A stretch of 64,000 bases of DNA from contig NZ_CP036287.1 in the NCBI RefSeq assembly GCF_007748095.1, positions 744,001-808,000 on the forward strand, in the 5' to 3' direction. How positions within the stretch are numbered: position 1 is the first letter of the stretch; every line of letters starts with the position of its first letter. Under the pieces are notes generated by a model that was not told the origin of the DNA, ran no database searches, and saw only the letters and a list, made by a program, of their open reading frames with translations. Source of the DNA: Engelhardtia mirabilis (GTDB lineage: Bacteria; Planctomycetota; UBA1135; GCA-002686595). The position numbers and the translations under genes were made by a program. Positions 55,280-64,000 of this stretch are shown here, one piece after another.

Positions 55280-56563
55280 TCAATCTAACGGCGCGCGGCG
55301 CAGCTCGCGCGGCCGGGTCAGAAGCATCAGCGCCAGGGTGGCCACCGCGGTACCAGCGAAGCCGCGCAAGAGGCCGGTGAGGCTAGCTGCGCCCAAGTGG
55401 GCCAGGCCACCGGTCGAGCCAGCGGCCAGGGCCAGGGCGCCGGAGTAGACCAGGCGACCCACGAGGCTCTGGAACGAGAGCCAAGTCGCCCGCACCGACC
55501 CGTCCACGCGCGGATGGACGATCGCGCGCACGACCGGTTGGGAGAGGGCCTGGGGCACGCTGCGCAGGACGAGCACGAACGCGAGCACCGGGTGCACGGC
55601 CACGGCCAGGGTCGAGATGACCAGGCACTGGAGGGCCTCGGCCGCGAGCAGGGTGCCCGCATCGCCGAGCCTGGCGCGCAACCGAAGCACGAAGCGGCTG
55701 GCGAGGGCGGCCACCAGCATCGTCGTACCCAGCGCCAGGCCCGCGAGCAGCGGCGCGCTCATGGAGACGTCCGCTCCCTCGCGCGCGGCCACTGCCGCCA
55801 GGTAGGGCTGCAGGAACTCGAAGGGCACGTGGTTGAAGACCATCGACGCGACCGCGAAGGCCAGGATCCAACGCAGGGCCGGTTGGCGCAGGTGCCCGAG
55901 CATCAGGCCCCAGGTGGAGAGGTGCAGCTCGCGCTCCGCGGCACGGCGCACGAGGCGCGGCGGCTCGCGCAAGCCCAGCGCCAGGACCAGCGCGACCACC
56001 GACGCCACGCCGGTCATGGCGTGGGGCAGACGCAGGTCGATGCTGGCCAGAACCCCGCCGGACAGGGCGGCCAGCCCCAGGGCCACGAGGCCGATGCGCT
56101 GGATACGTGCCTCCTGAGCCGCCAACTCGTGCTCGCGCCGCGCAGCTCGCAGGCTCTCGAACAGCAGTGACGTGTCGGTCCCCGAAACGAAGGCGTTGGC
56201 CCCGGCCAGGCAGGCCTGCCCCACGGCGAAGACCGCGAAGGAGTCCGCGCCGGCTACGGCGAAGCAGCCAACGGCCTGCATCGCCGCCCCCACCACGAGG
56301 GTGATCCGTCGTCCGACCCGGTCGGAGAGGTAGCCCGAAGGCACCTCCAGGGCGACGCTGGCCGCGTAGTAGATCGAGGCCAGGACCAGCACCCGGTCCA
56401 CCGGCAGTCGACTCTCGAACAACAGGAAGAAGCTCGGCAGCCAGAACAGCGCGTTGCGCGAGCCCTCGAACCAGGCGAGCCGCGCGAGGTTGCCCTCGAA
56501 GCCGCCCGAGGAGTCTCGACGGCCCATGGTTTCCCTCGCCTCGGTTCCGTCGTACTGGGCCAT
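55280..56563 (-). CDS. Major facilitator superfamily transporter (427 aa)
   Basis: Twelve hydrophobic segments can be traced. The MFS signature between helices 2 and 3 appears as GYLSDRVGRRITLVVGAAMQ, and a second-half counterpart near VASRFVLRLRARLGDAG. The protein most resembles drug-efflux-type MFS proteins; the substrate is unknown. Alternative starts are ATG 56563 (chosen) and 56527. The gene is divergent from the sigma-fusion gene, with a 35-bp conserved element in between. Confidence 0.88.
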   Translation of the reverse strand: MAQYDGTEARETMGRRDSSGGFEGNLARLAWFEGSRNALFWLPSFFLLFESRLPVDRVLVLASIYYAASVALEVPSGYLSDRVGRRITLVVGAAMQAVGCFAVAGADSFAVFAVGQACLAGANAFVSGTDTSLLFESLRAARREHELAAQEARIQRIGLVALGLAALSGGVLASIDLRLPHAMTGVASVVALVLALGLREPPRLVRRAAERELHLSTWGLMLGHLRQPALRWILAFAVASMVFNHVPFEFLQPYLAAVAAREGADVSMSAPLLAGLALGTTMLVAALASRFVLRLRARLGDAGTLLAAEALQCLVISTLAVAVHPVLAFVLVLRSVPQALSQPVVRAIVHPRVDGSVRATWLSFQSLVGRLVYSGALALAAGSTGGLAHLGAASLTGLLRGFAGTAVATLALMLLTRPRELRRAPLD

Positions 56564-56615
56564 CGGGGCGCAGATTCTGCCCGATATACGTAACCTCGCG
56601 AGGCCCCGTTCGTCC

Positions 56616-56650
56616 CCCCTGGTGGGCGGGCGGGGGCCCGCGGTGGTTCT
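56616..56650. repeat. 35-bp upstream repeat, copy 1
   Basis: CCCCTGGTGGGCGGGCGGGG continues for 15 more bases to TGGTTCT and is identical to 61439-61473. It lies 53 nt upstream of the MFS start. Flanking sequence (GTTCGTC to its left, GTAACC further left) is also partly shared. Confidence 0.8.
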
Positions 56651-56743
56651 CGAGCGTCCGCGTGCCGCTTTGGAACGCAGCGAAGCACCGATCGAAGCGA
56701 GTTTTCACCAACGCTCCGCGGCTGGCGGCATGCCCCGGGTGCG

Positions 56744-59700
56744 ATGAGCGACACCCACACGATCCCGATCGAAGCCCTGCTCGAGCAGGGGGCCTGGCTG
56801 CGCCGCGCTGCCCGTGACCTCGTTCGCGATGGCGGCGAAGCCGAGGACCTGGTGCAGGAAACTTGGCTCGCCGCCCTGCGTCGTCCGCCCGGGGCGGATC
56901 GACCGGCGCGGCCGTGGTTGGCGACGGTGCTCCGCAATGCCGGGCGACAGCGTGCCCGCCGAGCCGGACGGCTGCAGGCCCGCGAGACCGCGGTTGCGCA
57001 GCGGAGCGGCGAAGCCACGGAGTCCACCGATGACCTGGCCGCGCGGGCCGAGCTGTGCGAGCGCATCGCGGCCCTGGTGCGTGCGCTGCCGGCGCCCGAG
57101 CGCGACGTGGTCGTGCTGCACTACGTCGAAGGTCACCGATTGGCCGAGGTGGCGCGGCGACTGGGTCTGCCGCCCGGGACGGTTCGCTGGCGCCATGGAC
57201 AGGCCCTCGAGCGGCTGCGTGGGAAGCTCGACGCCGATCATCACGGCGACCGTGGAACCTGGGTCCGGGCGCTCGCTCCCTTGGCGGCGGGACCGATTCG
57301 ACTGGCGACCATCGCGGGGTTGCCGCTGTGGTTGGCCGCGGGCCTCATGGCACTGACGGTCGCATCGACGGCGGCGATGCTGGCGACCGGGACTGTGCAG
57401 GGAGACGACCCGGAGCTGCCAATGCCCTCCGCTCACGCCCTGGTCGCCACGGACACGGCCTCGACGTCGACCGCGCTTCTCGCCGCCGGCGGCGGCGTGG
57501 CCGCGCGTCGTCCGATCGGAGACGAGGTTGCAGCCGTATCCGCGACGACGCGGCCGGCGATCGTGGCCGGGGGGCCGTCGTCGTCCAGCTTGACCGTGGC
57601 CCACTTGCGGGTGGTCGATCAGCGCGACCGGCCGATTGCGGGCGCCACGGTCGAGGCGCGGGCGACGCTCCTGTCGATCGATCCGGCCTCCCTGGAGCCG
57701 GCCGCGCGCGCCGAGTTCGAGCGGCTCAACGCCGGTCATCGGGCGACGACGGATGCGGCCGGCGAGGCGACTCTCACCTCGACCTTGATCCAGCGACCGA
57801 CGGAGGTCCGCATCGTCGCGCGCAATGGCGACGCGGCCTTCGGCTCCATCGAGGCGACCCTCGAGCCGGGAGTCGAGGTCGACCTGGGCTCGATCGTGGT
57901 CGAGCCCGGTGTGCCGATCCGCGGGTCTGTCGTCGGCCTGGGTGAGGCGGGGGCCGCGGGGGTGACAGTTGTGTTGACCGCCGTCACGGCCGACGGCGCT
58001 GAGGATCGCGCCGTCGAGCGTCGAGTGGAGCTCGATCGAGCGGACCAGCTCAGCGGCGCGGGCGCGTTCGAGCTCTGGGCGCCGCCCCTGGCCCTCGTCC
58101 AGGTCTGGGCCCGGCGCGGAACGGGCACTTGGGGCTGTTCGCCGACAATCGGCGTCGGCGAGGTGGGCCTCGCCATCGAGCAAGTGGTCGTTGCCCTCCC
58201 CGAGCCCGGCGCCGACCTGGGCTGGCGGTTCCAGGTCGTCGACGGCGCTGGCGAGCCGATCGAAGCTGCCGAGGTTCGCATCGAGATCGATGGGGTCGCC
58301 TGGACGACGTCGGTCGACACCGAGGGTCGGGTGGACTTCGTGCAGGTGCCCCGCGAACGCCCCGCGACGTCGGTGCGTGTGACCGAGGTCCGCGGCGAGT
58401 TCGCTTCGATCGAGTGGACCGGCCTCGCAGCCAGCGCCGACCTGCGGCGGGTCGTGATGGAGCCGCTGGCACGACAGCCGTTGACGATTCGGCTCTCGGA
58501 TCCAGAAGGCGCGCCCGTGTCGGGCGAGGTCTCGGTGGGCCTGCCCGGGGCGATCGGTCTCGCAGGCGTTTCGAAGGTCGAGGGGACCCAGACGATCGAG
58601 ATACCGGGCGACGACTGGGGCCCGATGATGCTGCGGATCCGCGCCTTCGGCTACGCCACGCAGAACGTCGGCGAGGTGCTCGCCAGCGACATCGCGAATC
58701 CGCTGGAGGTCGTGCTCGAGCCGCTCCCGATCGTGCGCGGTCGCGTGCTCGACCAGGGCGAGCCCGTCGAGGGGGTGCGAGTCGATCTGAGGGCGGCGAC
58801 GGACCCAGGCTGGCTGACATTGGACGCCGGCTTCCCGCTGCTGTACCCGATCGAAAGCAGCGCGATGACGGACGAGCAGGGCCGCTTCGTCCTGGTCCCC
58901 GAAGCGCCAGGAGACTTCGTGGTCCAGGCGGTCCCTGCTGGCAGGCCGCCGGTGGCGCGCCGTCTCGACGGGCTGGAGGAGCGCTGGAAGGTCGAGGGCC
59001 TCGACCTACATCTCGAGTCGGGCGCAACCCTCGAAGGCCGGGTCGTCGATGAGACCGGACAGGCGCTGCGAGGCGTTGTGGTGGGCGTCGCCAGAGCGGA
59101 CTTCGGGGGCTGGACGGGCCGTACCGATCGTGATGGTCGCTACCGGATCGAGGGCTTGCCCGCCGGGGCCTACGCCGTGGTGGTGCTCGATCGCGAACCC
59201 GGTCGTTCCAGCTCGACTTGGCCCACGACGACCGAGTTGGCTACGCCCGAGCTGCAGCTGGAGTCGGGGGAGCGGCGGATCTTGGACCTGCGAGCCCCGT
59301 CGCGCCGCCAGCGCGAAGTTCGCGGCGTGGTGAGCGTCGCAGGATGGCCCAGCTCCGCCCTGTCGGTGTCCATGGCCGCGGATCGCGAGGCCTACCCCTA
59401 TGGCGACTACTGGAGCAATCGCGCGCAGGTCGACGTGGATGGGACCTTCGAGCTCGTCGCCCCACGGGCCGGCGTGTTCAAGGTCACCGTGTCCTCGGCC
59501 GACGGGGCCCTGGGACTGACCCGGTCGCTGCGTATCGACACCGAGCCGCGGGGCGATCTCGAGCTCTTCGTCGAGCCAGTTGCCGCGCGCCTCGACGTCG
59601 TCGCTGCCGAGGACGCGAGGGGGCTGCGCCTGTTCGGCGATGCGGGCGGGGGCTGGAGTTGGAGATTGTCGACCACGGCCCAGCAGATCGTCGCCAGCGG

Positions 59701-59824
59701 CGGGAGCCTGTCCTTCGCCGCTCTGCCGGGATCGGCGCTCCTCGAGAGCTGGGTCGACGGCGAGTCGACCGAGCGGGAAGTCGCCATCGCGGAAGACGGC
59801 TCGACTGTGATCGTCGCGAACTGA
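56744..59824 (+). CDS. ECF sigma factor fused to a transmembrane helix and carboxypeptidase-regulatory-like region (1026 aa)
   Basis: Residues 1-165 form an ECF sigma factor: region 2 (EAEDLVQETWLAALRR, WLATVLRNAGRQR) and region 4 (LPAPERDVVVLHYVEGHRL then LAEVARRLGLPPGTVRWRHG). One transmembrane helix lies at 187-215. The remaining 800 residues, predicted outside the membrane, are beta-sandwich repeats of carboxypeptidase-regulatory-like type (IRGSVVGLGEAGAAG, VRGRVLDQGEPVEG, LEGRVVDETGQALRG). The sigma part is complete, so the protein may act as a sigma factor tethered to the membrane and released by cleavage, with the outer part sensing a polymer or stress; that mechanism is inferred. Confidence 0.9.
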   Translation: MSDTHTIPIEALLEQGAWLRRAARDLVRDGGEAEDLVQETWLAALRRPPGADRPARPWLATVLRNAGRQRARRAGRLQARETAVAQRSGEATESTDDLAARAELCERIAALVRALPAPERDVVVLHYVEGHRLAEVARRLGLPPGTVRWRHGQALERLRGKLDADHHGDRGTWVRALAPLAAGPIRLATIAGLPLWLAAGLMALTVASTAAMLATGTVQGDDPELPMPSAHALVATDTASTSTALLAAGGGVAARRPIGDEVAAVSATTRPAIVAGGPSSSSLTVAHLRVVDQRDRPIAGATVEARATLLSIDPASLEPAARAEFERLNAGHRATTDAAGEATLTSTLIQRPTEVRIVARNGDAAFGSIEATLEPGVEVDLGSIVVEPGVPIRGSVVGLGEAGAAGVTVVLTAVTADGAEDRAVERRVELDRADQLSGAGAFELWAPPLALVQVWARRGTGTWGCSPTIGVGEVGLAIEQVVVALPEPGADLGWRFQVVDGAGEPIEAAEVRIEIDGVAWTTSVDTEGRVDFVQVPRERPATSVRVTEVRGEFASIEWTGLAASADLRRVVMEPLARQPLTIRLSDPEGAPVSGEVSVGLPGAIGLAGVSKVEGTQTIEIPGDDWGPMMLRIRAFGYATQNVGEVLASDIANPLEVVLEPLPIVRGRVLDQGEPVEGVRVDLRAATDPGWLTLDAGFPLLYPIESSAMTDEQGRFVLVPEAPGDFVVQAVPAGRPPVARRLDGLEERWKVEGLDLHLESGATLEGRVVDETGQALRGVVVGVARADFGGWTGRTDRDGRYRIEGLPAGAYAVVVLDREPGRSSSTWPTTTELATPELQLESGERRILDLRAPSRRQREVRGVVSVAGWPSSALSVSMAADREAYPYGDYWSNRAQVDVDGTFELVAPRAGVFKVTVSSADGALGLTRSLRIDTEPRGDLELFVEPVAARLDVVAAEDARGLRLFGDAGGGWSWRLSTTAQQIVASGGSLSFAALPGSALLESWVDGESTEREVAIAEDGSTVIVAN

Positions 59825-59902
59825 CTGACGCAGGTTGATCGCCGAGAGCTCTACGACGACAACTCGCTGTTGGCCCGCTCGGTCGAATGCGCGACAGGGA
59901 CT

Positions 59903-61372
59903 TCAGAGCTTGGCCTCGAGGGCCTTGCACACGGCTCGCAGGACCTCGAGGCGCGCGTGGTGCTTGTCGTTGGCGGCGATCAGGTGCCAGGGTGCGTGCT
60001 TGGCGTCCGTTCGCAGCAGCATCTCGTCGACGGCGGCGACGTACTCGTCCCAACGCCCGCGATTGCGGTAGTCGTCGTCGGTGATCTTGTACTTCTTGTA
60101 GGGCGTGTGCTCCCGTGCCTCGAAGCGGCGCAGTTGCTCGTCGGTGTCGATCTGCAGCCAGAACTTCGCGACGACCGTGCCGTGCTCGGTCATCTGGGCC
60201 TCGAAATCGCGCAGCTCCCCGAAGGCGCGGGTCCATTCTGCCTGCGTGGCGAAGCCCTCCACGCGCTCCACCAGCACCCGGCCGTACCAGGAGCGATCGA
60301 AGATGGCGATCTCGCCCGCTCGCGGCATCTGTCGCCAGAAGCACCAGAGGTAGGGGTGCGCGCGCTCGACCTCGGTCGGCGCGGAGATCGGCGTGACCCG
60401 ATAGAGGGCGGCCGAGACGCCGCGCACCAGCCGGCGGATCGCACCACCCTTGCCGGCGGCGTCCATGCCCTCGAAGACCAGCACCGTCGAGACGCCCTTG
60501 TCGCGGGCCTCACGGGCAAGGTCCGAGAGCCGCCTCTGGAGCCTCGGCAGCTCCTTCTCGTACTCGGCCGGATCGGCGGTGACACCCATGTCCAACTGAC
60601 GCAGGGGCGAGGCGGGCTCCGACGCATGGGCCTCGAGCGGCGGGTCGAAGGGTGCGGGCACGGCGCCGGCCAAGCGACCGGCGAGCCGGTCGCGCAGGTG
60701 TTCGAAGACGACCATGTCGCGGTGGCGCTTGTCGGTGCTCTCGACCACGAGCCAGGGCGCCCAGTCGCTCTCGGTGCCCTCGATCAGATGCTCGCCGTAC
60801 TTCTCGATCTTCCCGTGGTGCTCGAGGATCGTCCGGTCGTACTCCCGGGCGCGCCAGCCGTGGGTGTTCTTGTCGGCACGGTCGAGTTGCTTCTCCAAGG
60901 CCTTGGTCGAGCTGTGCAGCCAGACCTTGACGATCGACATGCCACTGGCCGTCAGCACGCACTCGAAGGCGCGAGCGTGCTCGCAGCGCCGCGCGAAGCG
61001 CCGCTTGCCACCCTTGGTCAAGATCCGCTCGGCCACGGCGTGGTACGCCCATCCGCCCAGGTGGATCCCGATCCGACCCTTGGGCGGCAACGCGCGCCAG
61101 TAGCGCCAGAAGAGCGGTCGACCCAGTTCCTCCTCGCGTTCGTCGAGGAAGGCCTCGGTGTCGAGGCCGCGCGGGTCGAACCACTCGTGCATGCGATCGG
61201 TCAGTTCTTCGCAGGCGCGACGATCGTCGCCCATGATCAGGATCAGCACGGCGAAGTCGGCCGAGCGCAGATCGAACTGCAGGTTGAGGAGTTCGACGCG
61301 CAGGTCCGGCGTGCGCTGGTCGAACTCCTCGCGAGAGAGCTCGGCGCCGGTCTCGAAGTTGTCGAAGTTCAC
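59903..61372 (-). CDS. Two-domain PPK2-family polyphosphate kinase (polyphosphate:AMP phosphotransferase type)
   Basis: 489 aa with two PPK2-like domains. The N-domain (about 1-235) has a degenerate nucleotide loop (MGDDRRACEELTDRMHEW). The C-domain (about 255-489) has an intact Walker A (FEGMDAAGKGGAIRRL, near 300), the lid RSWYGRVLVERVEG and a conserved KWFQ-like KFWLQIDTDEQL. This matches the two-domain, class II PPK2 type, where only the second domain is active, and which phosphorylates AMP with polyphosphate. Convergent with the sigma-fusion gene; a 35-bp repeat lies upstream of its start. Confidence 0.9.
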   Translation of the reverse strand: MNFDNFETGAELSREEFDQRTPDLRVELLNLQFDLRSADFAVLILIMGDDRRACEELTDRMHEWFDPRGLDTEAFLDEREEELGRPLFWRYWRALPPKGRIGIHLGGWAYHAVAERILTKGGKRRFARRCEHARAFECVLTASGMSIVKVWLHSSTKALEKQLDRADKNTHGWRAREYDRTILEHHGKIEKYGEHLIEGTESDWAPWLVVESTDKRHRDMVVFEHLRDRLAGRLAGAVPAPFDPPLEAHASEPASPLRQLDMGVTADPAEYEKELPRLQRRLSDLAREARDKGVSTVLVFEGMDAAGKGGAIRRLVRGVSAALYRVTPISAPTEVERAHPYLWCFWRQMPRAGEIAIFDRSWYGRVLVERVEGFATQAEWTRAFGELRDFEAQMTEHGTVVAKFWLQIDTDEQLRRFEAREHTPYKKYKITDDDYRNRGRWDEYVAAVDEMLLRTDAKHAPWHLIAANDKHHARLEVLRAVCKALEAKL

Positions 61373-61438
61373 GGCGCCAGCATACGGGCTGCGCGGATTC
61401 GACGGCTTCGGTGTAACCCGCGCCGTTGCTGTTCGTCA

Positions 61439-61473
61439 CCCCTGGTGGGCGGGCGGGGGCCCGCGGTGGTTCT
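61439..61473. repeat. 35-bp upstream repeat, copy 2
   Basis: Identical to 56616-56650 over 35 bases, 67 nt upstream of the PPK2-like start. Both copies precede minus-strand genes at similar distance, so a shared regulatory site is possible; a mobile repeat is the alternative. Confidence 0.8.
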
Positions 61474-61584
61474 TGGGGCGCTCACCCGAGGCTTTCGAAC
61501 GTCGCACGGGCAGCGCCGAAGCCCCGCAGGAGCCCCGCAGGAGCCCCCGAATTGGCCCGCGAACGGACCAGGTGCGTCCCCGCC

Positions 61585-62160
61585 TCAGGGCAGGTCGATC
61601 CCGAAATCACCCAGGATTCGAACCGTGGCAATCAAGGGCAGGCCGGTGATCGCGCTGTGGTCGTCGCAGGCGATCTGCTCGAACAGCGCGATGCCGCGCT
61701 GCTCCAGCTTGTAGGCGCCGGCGCAGTCAACAGGGTCGTCGACGGCAACGTAGCGCTCGATCGCCGCGCGGGTGAGGGCACGCATGGTCAGCGTCGCCAC
61801 GTCAGTCCAGGCGCGGCGCTCGCCTCCGCGCTGGATCGCGACGGCGGTGACCAACCGGTGGGTGCGGCCCGCCAGGCGTTCGAGTTGGGCGGCGGCCCGC
61901 GCGGGGCTGCCGGGCTTCGAGAGGACCTCGGAGTCCAGGGCGCAGACCTGATCGGAGCCGATCACCACGGCCTCGGGGTACAGCTCGGCCACCGACGCCG
62001 CCTTGGCCCGGGCCAGTGTCTGGGCCAGCTCGCGCGGCTCGAGGCCGCGGGACTTGTAGGCGTCCTCGTCCACGTCGGGCGCGACACAGTCGAACTCGAG
62101 ACCCAGGCGCTCGAGCAGGGCGCGGCGGTAGGGCGAGGTGCTGGCGAGGATGATTTGCAC
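61585..62160 (-). CDS. maf: Maf-family nucleotide pyrophosphatase (191 aa)
   Basis: Maf signatures: ASTSPYRRALLERLG at residues 6-20 (substrate loop), GSDQVCALDSEVLSKP, and CAGAYKLEQRGIALFEQI. Family members cleave non-canonical nucleoside triphosphates (dTTP/UTP or m7GTP types); SDQV resembles the YceF subgroup, so m7GTP pyrophosphatase is a guess. The gene is divergent from the S41 peptidase gene with 68 nt between. Confidence 0.92.
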   Translation of the reverse strand: MQIILASTSPYRRALLERLGLEFDCVAPDVDEDAYKSRGLEPRELAQTLARAKAASVAELYPEAVVIGSDQVCALDSEVLSKPGSPARAAAQLERLAGRTHRLVTAVAIQRGGERRAWTDVATLTMRALTRAAIERYVAVDDPVDCAGAYKLEQRGIALFEQIACDDHSAITGLPLIATVRILGDFGIDLP

Positions 62161-62228
62161 GGGCGGGCAGGATAGCGGTGCGCAAGGGGTGGCGTGGCGC
62201 GGCGGCTCTGGCGAACATCGCCCGCGCC

Positions 62229-63824
62229 ATGAACCCCGCGCCCCGTCGTCTGACCGTCGCCCTGACCCTCGCCTGCTCCTTACTGAACGCGGGGTCGTCC
62301 AACGCCCAATCGGAGCCCCCGTCGCAGGGCCTCGCCGAGCTCTATCCCAGCGATCTGGAGCCGACCCAGCCGCCTGTTCCGATGGGCTGGAGCACCGGTC
62401 CGCAGCACGTCCACCGTGTTGCCGGCTTCCGCTTCGAGCGCGGCGAGCGCCTGGTGGTCGAGACCGGCCCGGGCCTGGTCACCGTCGGCGTCCACCCGGA
62501 CGGTCCCCTGTGGGCGGTGCTCGAGCCGGACGAGCCCGGCGCGATCGCGGGCGAGCTGCCCGGCGCCGGAGAGCACGTGCGCTCGATCTTCATGCGCTTC
62601 CACCCGGCGGAGCTGGGCGCACTGGTCGCGGGCGAGGCACTCCCCGCCGGCGACGACGACTGGCGCTTTCGCTCCGCCGTACGCCTGGCGATGGCCAAGC
62701 AGGCCAACTCTTGGGCGATGCAGGGCATGCCCGTGGTTCCGGCGCGGGGAACCGTGGTCCTCGACTGCGAGACCCTGGAGGGGCCGCGACGCTTCTACAT
62801 GGTCCAGGGCGGCGGCGACGTCGAGTACCTGCCCGCCTTCGACACCATGGCCCTGCCGGTCGCCGCGCCGGTCGATCCCGCCGATGCGGCGGCGGCGTTC
62901 GACGAGCTGTGGGTGGCCTTCGACCGCGAGTACGCGATGTTCGGGCTGCGCGACGTGGACTGGAGCGCCCAGCGCGAGCGCTTTCGACCGATCGCAGCGC
63001 AGTGCGAGACCGTCTGGGAGCTGGGCTGTGTGCTGAGCGCCCTCGTCGCGCCCCTCGAGGATCGCCACGCTTGGGTCAAGGTCGGCGGCGAGCTGGTGCC
63101 GCACGAGCTGCCGGCCCTGCGCTACAACGCGAACTTCAAGGCGGTCATGGCGGCGCTCGAGCCGATGACCCAGCCGCGGCGCGGGATCAACTGGAGCCGG
63201 ACCGCGGACGACTTCGGCTATGTGAGTGTCTCGGCCCTGGACACGGCCGACCTGGTCGAGCACTTCGACCGCGCACTCGAGGAGTTGGGCGACACCCACG
63301 GCTTGGTACTCGACCTGCGCTTCAACAGCGGCGGCGACGAGACCCTGGCCCAGGCCATGGCCGGCCGCTTCGTCACCGAGCCGACGACCTACGCGACCCA
63401 GCGCTACCGCGACGGGGAGGCCCACGACGACCTCGGCCCCTGGAGCGAGCGGGTGCTCGAGCCCCGCGAGTGGTGCTACCAGTCGCCGGTGGTCGTGTTG
63501 ATCGGGCCGGCGGTGATGAGCTCCGCCGAGGGCTTCACGCTGATGCTGGGCGAGTGCCCTGGGGCGACCCTGGTGGGCGAGCCCACGGTGGGCTCGTCGG
63601 GCAACCCGCGCACCCTCGAGCTGGTTGGTGGGATCACCGCGACCGTACCCCGCTGGCTGGCGGCCGATGCACGCAAGCAACCCTTCGAAGGGCGGGGCAT
63701 CGCCCCCGACGTGCTCGTGGCGCCGGAGCCGTCCGCGTTCACCGCCGCCGATCCGGTCTTCGAGCGCGCCCTGGAGCTCTTGCGCGCCGAGCCGGCGGAC
63801 GCACGCCGGCCCGGCCGCCGCTGA
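62229..63824 (+). CDS. Exported S41-family (tail-specific) peptidase (531 aa)
   Basis: Start ATG 62229 (MNPAPRRLTVALTLACSLL) with a signal peptide cleaved after SNAQS; an earlier ATG at 62178 is less likely. An N-terminal beta domain of about 220 residues precedes the S41 core: LDLRFNSGGDETLAQAMAG, the catalytic Ser432 in AVMSSAEGFTLML, and VGEPTVGSSGNP then GRGIAPDV. The general base lysine or glutamate typical of CtpA is not certain. Possible role: periplasmic peptide cleavage. Confidence 0.88.
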   Translation: MNPAPRRLTVALTLACSLLNAGSSNAQSEPPSQGLAELYPSDLEPTQPPVPMGWSTGPQHVHRVAGFRFERGERLVVETGPGLVTVGVHPDGPLWAVLEPDEPGAIAGELPGAGEHVRSIFMRFHPAELGALVAGEALPAGDDDWRFRSAVRLAMAKQANSWAMQGMPVVPARGTVVLDCETLEGPRRFYMVQGGGDVEYLPAFDTMALPVAAPVDPADAAAAFDELWVAFDREYAMFGLRDVDWSAQRERFRPIAAQCETVWELGCVLSALVAPLEDRHAWVKVGGELVPHELPALRYNANFKAVMAALEPMTQPRRGINWSRTADDFGYVSVSALDTADLVEHFDRALEELGDTHGLVLDLRFNSGGDETLAQAMAGRFVTEPTTYATQRYRDGEAHDDLGPWSERVLEPREWCYQSPVVVLIGPAVMSSAEGFTLMLGECPGATLVGEPTVGSSGNPRTLELVGGITATVPRWLAADARKQPFEGRGIAPDVLVAPEPSAFTAADPVFERALELLRAEPADARRPGRR

Positions 63825-63837
63825 GCCGGCTGCGAGT

Positions 63838-64000
63838 TCAGAAGCTCTGATTCAGGATCGTCAGTGCCGAGGGCGGCGCCAGGGTCAGCGCACCGCTCTC
63901 GACCTCGACCACCACGGCTTGCAGGGGCAGGGTCCCGCCCCCGAAGGTCGGATCCTGCAGGGGCACGGGGACCACTTGGATCGTCGAGCCCGTGGCGCCC
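63838..64000 (-). CDS. C-terminal fragment of an unidentified protein
   Basis: An open minus-strand frame with its stop at 63838-63840 and no start before the window end. The 53 visible residues include VVPVPLQDPTFGGG and end ALTILNQSF. It faces the S41 gene, with 13 nt between stops. Probably the end of an exported beta-rich protein, but the evidence is thin. Confidence 0.55.
   Translation of the reverse strand, partial: GATGSTIQVVPVPLQDPTFGGGTLPLQAVVVEVESGALTLAPPSALTILNQSF

Overview
The window is very GC-rich, densely coded on both strands, and contains no rRNA, tRNA, CRISPR array or phage module that I can see. The gene mix suggests a member of the Planctomycetota, probably one of the high-GC marine lineages. 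That is inferred from a Tat-exported Gfo/Idh/MocA oxidoreductase beside an FGE/SUMF1-type lipoprotein, a Tat-exported TIM-barrel isomerase, secreted lamin-tail-domain proteins, a SPINDLY/GT41-like transferase, and an ECF sigma factor fused to a membrane segment and a large carboxypeptidase-regulatory-like region. No phylogenetic marker gene is present, so the assignment is not proven.

Layout. 1-4891: two overlapping minus-strand genes for sulfotransferase/GT2 glycosyltransferase fusion proteins; the second runs off the left edge. 5525-12696: a lipoprotein and a very large AsmA/DUF748-type envelope protein, coupled by a GTGA overlap. 12887-16431: acetyl-CoA synthetase and a PlsC-type acyltransferase. 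16455-24090: signalling (EAL phosphodiesterase, small sigma factor, CHASE4/HAMP histidine kinase with a receiver-pseudokinase partner), interrupted by a 1.2-kb insertion element at 19618-20847. 24330-29071: a minor-pilin operon (PilV-, PilW- and PilX-like) followed by a HEAT-repeat protein and a HAMP membrane protein. 29278-35327: a TRAP transporter split into two convergent units (binding protein with threonine synthase on plus; small and large permeases with a MOSC protein on minus). 35431-37057: a thioredoxin-like protein with an in-frame TGA at the first active-site position, then an ArsC-type reductase. 37400-40740: two tandem 514-aa lamin-tail-domain paralogues. 40813-42910: MarR regulator, alpha/beta hydrolase, cupin. 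43012-44142: a pirin gene between two inverted 161-bp miniature elements. 44276-48672: MoxR, DUF58 and transglutaminase operon. 48786-64000: GT41-like transferase, oxidoreductase/FGE pair, asparaginase, sugar isomerase, MFS transporter, sigma-factor fusion, PPK2-type kinase, Maf, S41 peptidase and a fragment of a last gene.

The strongest observation is the probable selenoprotein at 35431-36543. The reading frame continues unchanged through TGA at 36220-36222. That TGA sits exactly where the first cysteine of a TlpA/thioredoxin WCGPC motif should be, and a perfect 6-bp hairpin with a lower stem lies 12 nt (upper stem) and 18 nt (loop) downstream, where a bacterial SECIS element belongs. An automated caller would split it into a truncated protein and a headless thioredoxin.

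Other items worth attention are the inverted miniature elements with TA-type target duplications around the pirin gene, the insertion element whose ends supply or abut the stop codons of both flanking genes (with a solitary copy of its end 20 kb away), the degenerate kinase partner, the membrane-tethered sigma-factor fusion, and two families of intergenic repeats.
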